Assembly: GCA_003427395.1 (NCBI GenBank)
Contig: BFEA01000624.1
Coordinates: forward strand, 658,667 to 691,169
DNA from: Chara braunii
Lineage: Eukaryota > Streptophyta > Charophyceae > Charales > Characeae
Direction of reading: 5' to 3'
DNA length: 32,503 nt
A program made the position numbers and the translations under genes. The notes below the pieces were generated by a model. It saw only the letters and a program-made list of their open reading frames with translations. It was not told the DNA's origin and made no database searches. Positions 28,696-32,503 of the stretch are shown here, in pieces (the stretch's first letter is position 1; the number at the start of each line of letters is the position of its first letter).

Positions 28696-30027
28696 GTGGG
28701 GGCCGTTGGTGTTGGCGGGTCGGGGGTGCCGTCCGCGGCCAATCCGATGTCCACGTCTGGCGGGGGGGACCCCGCACAGGTGGACAGGCGTGACGCGGAC
28801 GGACAGGAGATGCCACAGACTTTGGTGGTCCGCACTGCTGTGGGGCCAGTGGTGCCGCATCAGGCACTATTTTTGGAGGGTTATAGGCGTCGTGCACATG
28901 GCGGGGGCCCGGTCGAGGAGTGACGTGTAGGCAGGGGAGCGTGTATACCCCCGGCCCCTGCTTTCGCGCCGTCGCGGACGAGGCCGGAGATTAGGCATGT
29001 GGCTACGCCCCGGGGCAGCCTCCCTTTCGGTTTTATGACCGCTGAGGAGTTGGAGGACCACCGCAGAAGGGATTTGACGGAGATCGACCAGCGCATTTTG
29101 AGGTCAGTCCCGGAGGAGGGGAAGTTGCCTCACGTGCAGGACTTATCTTGGGGGCCAGCCAACCCCAGCTTACCTTCTGGGTGTTCCATCGCAGCGCCAT
29201 CTGGCGGGGCTGCTGGGGGCGTACCTTGTGGAGGTTCCATCGCAGCGGCATCTGGCGGGGCCGGAGGGGACTTACCATCTGGAGGTTTGGTCGCAGGGCC
29301 ATCTGGAGGCGCCGCAGGCCCTTCGTCACCCTTGACCGCAGCTCCGAGGGAGGGCGACAGTCTCACCCCGAGGTCGGTTGACCGTAGACGGAGAGACACT
29401 ACCCAGCGTGCACGGGAGTTGCTGGACACCATGTTGTTCGGTCGCACAGATCGACCATGGAGCGAGACGAGACGGGTGACGACGGCGAGTGCCGGTCGTC
29501 AGCCAGGTTTGAGAGGGGCTTCCACGACCGTGAGACGTCGAGATGTTGTAGCTTCAGGGTTTGGTGGTAGAGGCGGTGGCGGCGGTGGCAACGGTGGCCA
29601 GGGCGACGACATACGTGAGGGTGAAGGTGTTTCCGCAGCGAGCGCAGTGGATCCGCCCTTGACGTACGGTTTGAGAGAGGCGTCGATTATTTTGCATGAG
29701 CCTGACGTTGTTACACGACCGAGGCAGGAGAGACACGTGCCATTAGATCGATGCCAGGAGGGGGAGACTTCAGGGACAGACTGTCTACCTATGGCACGCG
29801 AGTCACGCCGAAGTGATGACGTAGCAGTCGCAGGTGTAGGCAGGACGTTGAGAGGCAGGAGACTCATTATGGACGACGACCCCGGCGAGTGTCCCGCCGC
29901 TCCCGAGCCTTCTGCTGCAAGACGCGGTGGCCAGCGTCAGAGAGATCGACTGCGTGGCACTGGTCGGAGGGGAGGTGGCGGTTCTCATCGGTCCGAGCGA
30001 GATCCGCATGCGCACGACGATCGTTGA
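28696..30027 (+). CDS. unrecognised GC-rich ORF with internal peptide repeats (one in-frame stop)
   Basis: The phase is open from 28696 to 30027 except for TGA at 28921-28923. The downstream part, 28999-30027, gives 342 residues from a GTG, and the first ATG in phase is at 29035 (MTAEELEDHRRRDLTEIDQRIL). Residues ~57-110 hold three to four copies of a Gly/Ser/Ala unit ending in PSGGAAG. Later come a Gly-rich run (FGGRGGGGGGNGG) and a very basic Arg/Gly/His C-terminus, which could bind nucleic acid. I recognise no family. The absence of stops over 1.1 kb is less telling in such GC-rich sequence, so this may be a decayed transposon protein or chance. Confidence 0.4.
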
Positions 30028-30069
30028 CGGATCACGGACTTGCGTTTTCGTGACATTCTGAGTGTACTT

Positions 30070-30302
30070 TAGTTTTTTGTTATCCATGACAAACGTAGTG
30101 TCTCGTGAGGTTATATTATACTCTACTTTCCAGTGGGTGTTTTTCTGCGCAGACGTAGTGTTTCGTGATGTTGTATTGTAGTCTACTTTCGTAGGAGTAC
30201 ATGGCCATTTCGTTTGAGTTTAGTTTTTTGTTATCCATGACAGACGTAGTGTTTCGTGATGTTGTATTATAGTGTACTTTCGAGTAGGCACTTTTCTGCG
30301 CA
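30070..30302. repeat. imperfect tandem repeats after the GC-rich ORF
   Basis: The motif ACGTAGTGTYTCGTGADGTT occurs at 30093, 30153 and 30244. TTAGTTTTTTGTTATCCATGAC precedes the first and third copies and TTTTCTGCGCAG follows them, so a ~150-bp higher-order unit is repeated about one and a half times. Confidence 0.85.
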
Positions 30303-30740
30303 GTTTGCTACTTCGGAGATTATAGCTTTCNANTGTATTTTNGTGTACTTTTCGTCGGCATTTTTGGGTTGGTACTTCTTTCCACAGACTGGCGGGGCTT
30401 CGACACGATGTGTCAGATTTTTGCTATTATCCATGCTATAGTGGTTTGCGTTTTGCTTCAATCATTACATCTTGTCATTTGCGATGTTTCTGTTTCCAGA
30501 CGACGAGTGTTTTGTGTGCTTTGAGTCCGCCCTTGGTTTCTCTAAAATCTCACCCAAACCATACCGTAGCCCCCCCTGGCCACCCGCCCCCACCCCTGGC
30601 CCCGAACCCACGCCCAAACCACCTTTTTTTTTTTTTTTTGCTTGCAACCCTTTTTCAAAATTTCTCTAAGACTCTAACCGCTTGTTTTGTGCTTAAAAAA
30701 AATTAAAGAAAACAGATATTTTGGAAAAAAAATAAACGAA
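30303..30740. other. non-coding stretch with C-rich and T-rich tracts
   Basis: Pyrimidine-rich sequence with a CCC-rich block at about 30570-30625 and a T-run at 30624-30639. No gene seen. Confidence 0.6.
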
Positions 30741-31000
30741 AGGTCGCAGTTTGTGTGTCTGTGTGAATGTGATTATGCGTGTGTGTAAATGGGTGGCGCA
30801 TTTTGGGGGGGGTGTACGTGTTGGCGGAAAAAAAAAAAAGTGCCCGTGTGTGTGCGACGGTGTGAATTTGTGTGTGCATGTGCGTGTGTGAATGTGTGTG
30901 TGTGTCAGTGTGTGTGTGTGTGTAAATGGGTGGCGTGGTTTGGGGGGTTGTATTTGTGGGTGGGGATAAAAAAAAAAAACGTCCCCGGGTGGCGCAGAGG
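30740..31000. repeat. GT-rich minisatellite
   Basis: GTGT-rich sequence in which a unit starting GTGTGTAAATGGGTGGCG recurs at 30782 and 30920 (period 138). Each copy has a G-run, then a run of 12 A, then CCCGKG. Open frames here are low-complexity. Confidence 0.85.
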
Positions 31001-31194
31001 CACGGTCGGAGGGGAGGTGGCAGGAGTGGGTGGCCCTCCGTTGGGTGGGGGTAGGGGTGTCGGGGCTTGGCAGGTGTGGTTTTGGAGGTGGGGCTGCCAG
31101 GGGGCCGTGGGGCGGGGGGGCTATCGGGCGGTCCCCGGGGGGCGATTTTCGCACTCTGGGGTTCTGTTGAACTCGGACCACCACCCCGTAGCCC

Positions 31195-31344
31195 CCGTCG
31201 CGCGCGCGCGCCCCGCGGAACCGCGTTCAATTTTTTCGCACGCGCGCGCACGTAGCGCGTTTGAACGCGATTGAACGCGGGGCAGGGGGGTATGAACGCG
31301 CGCGTTTGAATGTGAACGCGCGTTCACGGCGTTCATACGGTTAC
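31195..31344. repeat. GAACGC-rich repeat, copy 2
   Basis: GC-rich sequence full of CGCG and GTTGAACGCG motifs. Its terminal 42 bases (31303-31344) match 14404-14445 with five differences. It abuts the LINE RT sequence at about 31345. Confidence 0.65.
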
Positions 31345-31345
31345 T

Positions 31346-32503
31346 CAGCGTGGCAATGATCTCCAGTGCTTGCAGGGTTGACATAATGTTATCAAAGATC
31401 GTTCGACCTTTTACAAAAGCCCCTTGTTCCTGCCCNACTAGAGATGGNAGGAACTCAGCGAGACGAATTGCCTGCGCTTTGGCTAGTATTTTATAGGNAG
31501 CATTTAAGACAGAGATAGGCCTGTNATTCCTCACCTCCGATTTACTCCCTTTTTTGTAAAGGAGGAAGATGTAGCCCTTTAGAAATCCCGCTGGAAGTAT
31601 GCCCTGAGTTCTCACATTATTATAAATTTCGGTCAAGAAGGGGCCAAATGCTTCCCAGCATTCCACAAACAGTTCTACTGGGAGGCCATCCAGCCCTGGA
31701 CATTTACCAGCAGCCATTTGTTTGACTGCCCTTCCCAATTCTTCTGTTGAGAAGGGTTCGTCCAGTGCCTGTGCCATGTGAGGAGACAGCCTTATCCTAC
31801 TCTTCTCCCAAAACGTCGTGTTGAGTGACAGATCGGTTTCCCATGTATCCTATGGGCGTCTTGTGGTGACAATGTCGCTAAAATATTCAAATGCATATGA
31901 GCACATTGTCTCTGTATCTGTAGCCAAAGCAAAATCTATGGCAAATGGATGAGCCAGTTCTCTAATCAGAGACTGTCTGAGAAGCAGGGACCGAGAGGTT
32001 AACTTAGTCATTCTATCGTAGCCAATGACTCCTCTAACCTTTAACCAATCTAGCCATTCTTGTTGTCTCTTAATTTCTAGCTTTTCTAACTCCAAAACTG
32101 CAGAGCTTCTTTTTTCAGTCCAATAATAGTCCAGAAAGGGGTCCCCCCCAGTCATGGTTTCCGCTCTAGTAATCACCTCCTTCAATTGTTTTTCTTTCCA
32201 GGAGCGGGAAGCCGCTTTCATTCTAGAAAAATTGATAAGAGCTGTTCTGACTATGTTTATCCCTACCTCTGCCCATTCCAGTAGGTCGCTGAACAAGTCC
32301 TTCGCCAATTCCCAGTTCTTCATATGGTCTGTAACCCACTCTTTAATACCTTCATCTTTTAGAAGGTTAACATTCAGTCGGAATGGGGGTCTTTCCCTTT
32401 CAATTACATCCGTCGCAATCACGTCCATCAGAACTGGACGGTGGTCTGATAGAGAGGCATATCGGACATCAGCCCAGCAGCTTCTGTCCCATGGTGCTCC
32501 TCT
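31346..32503 (-). pseudogene. LINE (non-LTR retrotransposon) ORF2: endonuclease end, linker, RT start
   Basis: ORF2 nicks the target and reverse-transcribes the element RNA there. From the window edge leftwards: DVRYASLSDHRPVLMDV carries the SDH motif that ends the APE-type endonuclease (about 32440). A charged helical linker follows (31850-32428), then the RT fingers: KCPGLDGLPVELFVECW, GYIFLLYKKGSKSEVRN, RPISVLNA and GQEQGAFVKGRTIFDNI. One in-frame TAG at 31850-31852 interrupts an otherwise continuous frame. The catalytic FADD part of RT and all downstream sequence are absent; the frame runs into the GAACGC-rich repeat at about 31345. The 5' end lies beyond the window. Confidence 0.92.

Noticed and set aside
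30693-31274. Overlapping frames of 160-180 residues on both strands
   Set aside because: They translate GT-rich and GAACGC-rich repeats into low-complexity peptides (Thr/His or Val/Cys runs).
31121-31344. C-terminal part of the LINE frame
   Set aside because: Residues after about 31345 come from the GAACGC-rich repeat, not from RT.
1-32503. CRISPR array, bacterial operon or bacteriophage features
   Set aside because: No regularly spaced short repeats with unique spacers and no bacterial-type gene; all recognisable proteins are eukaryotic retroelement proteins.

Overview
This is nuclear DNA from a large, repeat-rich eukaryotic genome in draft assembly: there is an 830-base N gap at 11203-12032, and single Ns are scattered elsewhere, densest at 24.4-26.2 kb. 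I see no confident host gene. What can be recognised is retrotransposons and their remains. The chromodomain-type Ty3/gypsy element, its initiator-Met primer site and the plant-like LINE suggest a green plant lineage. A streptophyte alga such as Chara is my guess from the look of the proteins, and I cannot prove it.

Layout. 1-1519: simple repeats, poly-T and a split tRNA-like sequence. 1520-10255: element A, a complete Ty3/gypsy LTR retrotransposon on the minus strand, with two ~1.05 kb LTRs, a primer-binding site, a polypurine tract, a (A)GAAG target duplication, and gag, protease, RT, RNase H, integrase and a chromodomain-like tail. It is broken by several frameshifts and stops. The gag/pol overlap carries a textbook -1 slippery heptamer, GGGAAAC, one codon before the gag stop. 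10256-13226: repeats, a tRNA-Leu-like sequence, the gap, paired hairpins and a short poly(A)-tailed retroposon with a 9-bp target duplication. 13227-14445: an LTR-like start, a GAACGC-rich repeat and a ~190-bp tandem repeat.

~15.7-24.05 kb: element B, a second and more decayed retroelement on the minus strand, bounded by ~540-bp direct repeats (16046-16583 and 23516-24054). Its order is protease, RT, RNase H, a PHD-finger-like cysteine cluster, integrase, then about 1.9 kb of broken, unrecognised coding sequence where an extra (env-position) ORF would sit. Its gag start and leader are lost. This is the most unusual architecture in the window.

24.05-26.5 kb: poor-quality sequence with a tRNA-like half, an LTR-start-like repeat and an inverted pair of G-boxes. 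~27.1-28.19 kb: a diverged relative of element B's terminal repeat. 28.6-30.3 kb: a GC-rich plus-strand ORF with internal peptide repeats, followed by tandem repeats. 30.7-31.34 kb: GT-rich and GAACGC-rich repeats. 31.35-32.5 kb: the middle of a LINE ORF2 (end of the endonuclease, linker, start of RT) on the minus strand, running off the window.

The parts do not form a pathway. They are a nest of mobile elements, each coding for its own copying machinery and each now disabled by visible mutations. Limits: everything was read by eye, identities are estimates, and family assignments rest on motifs.
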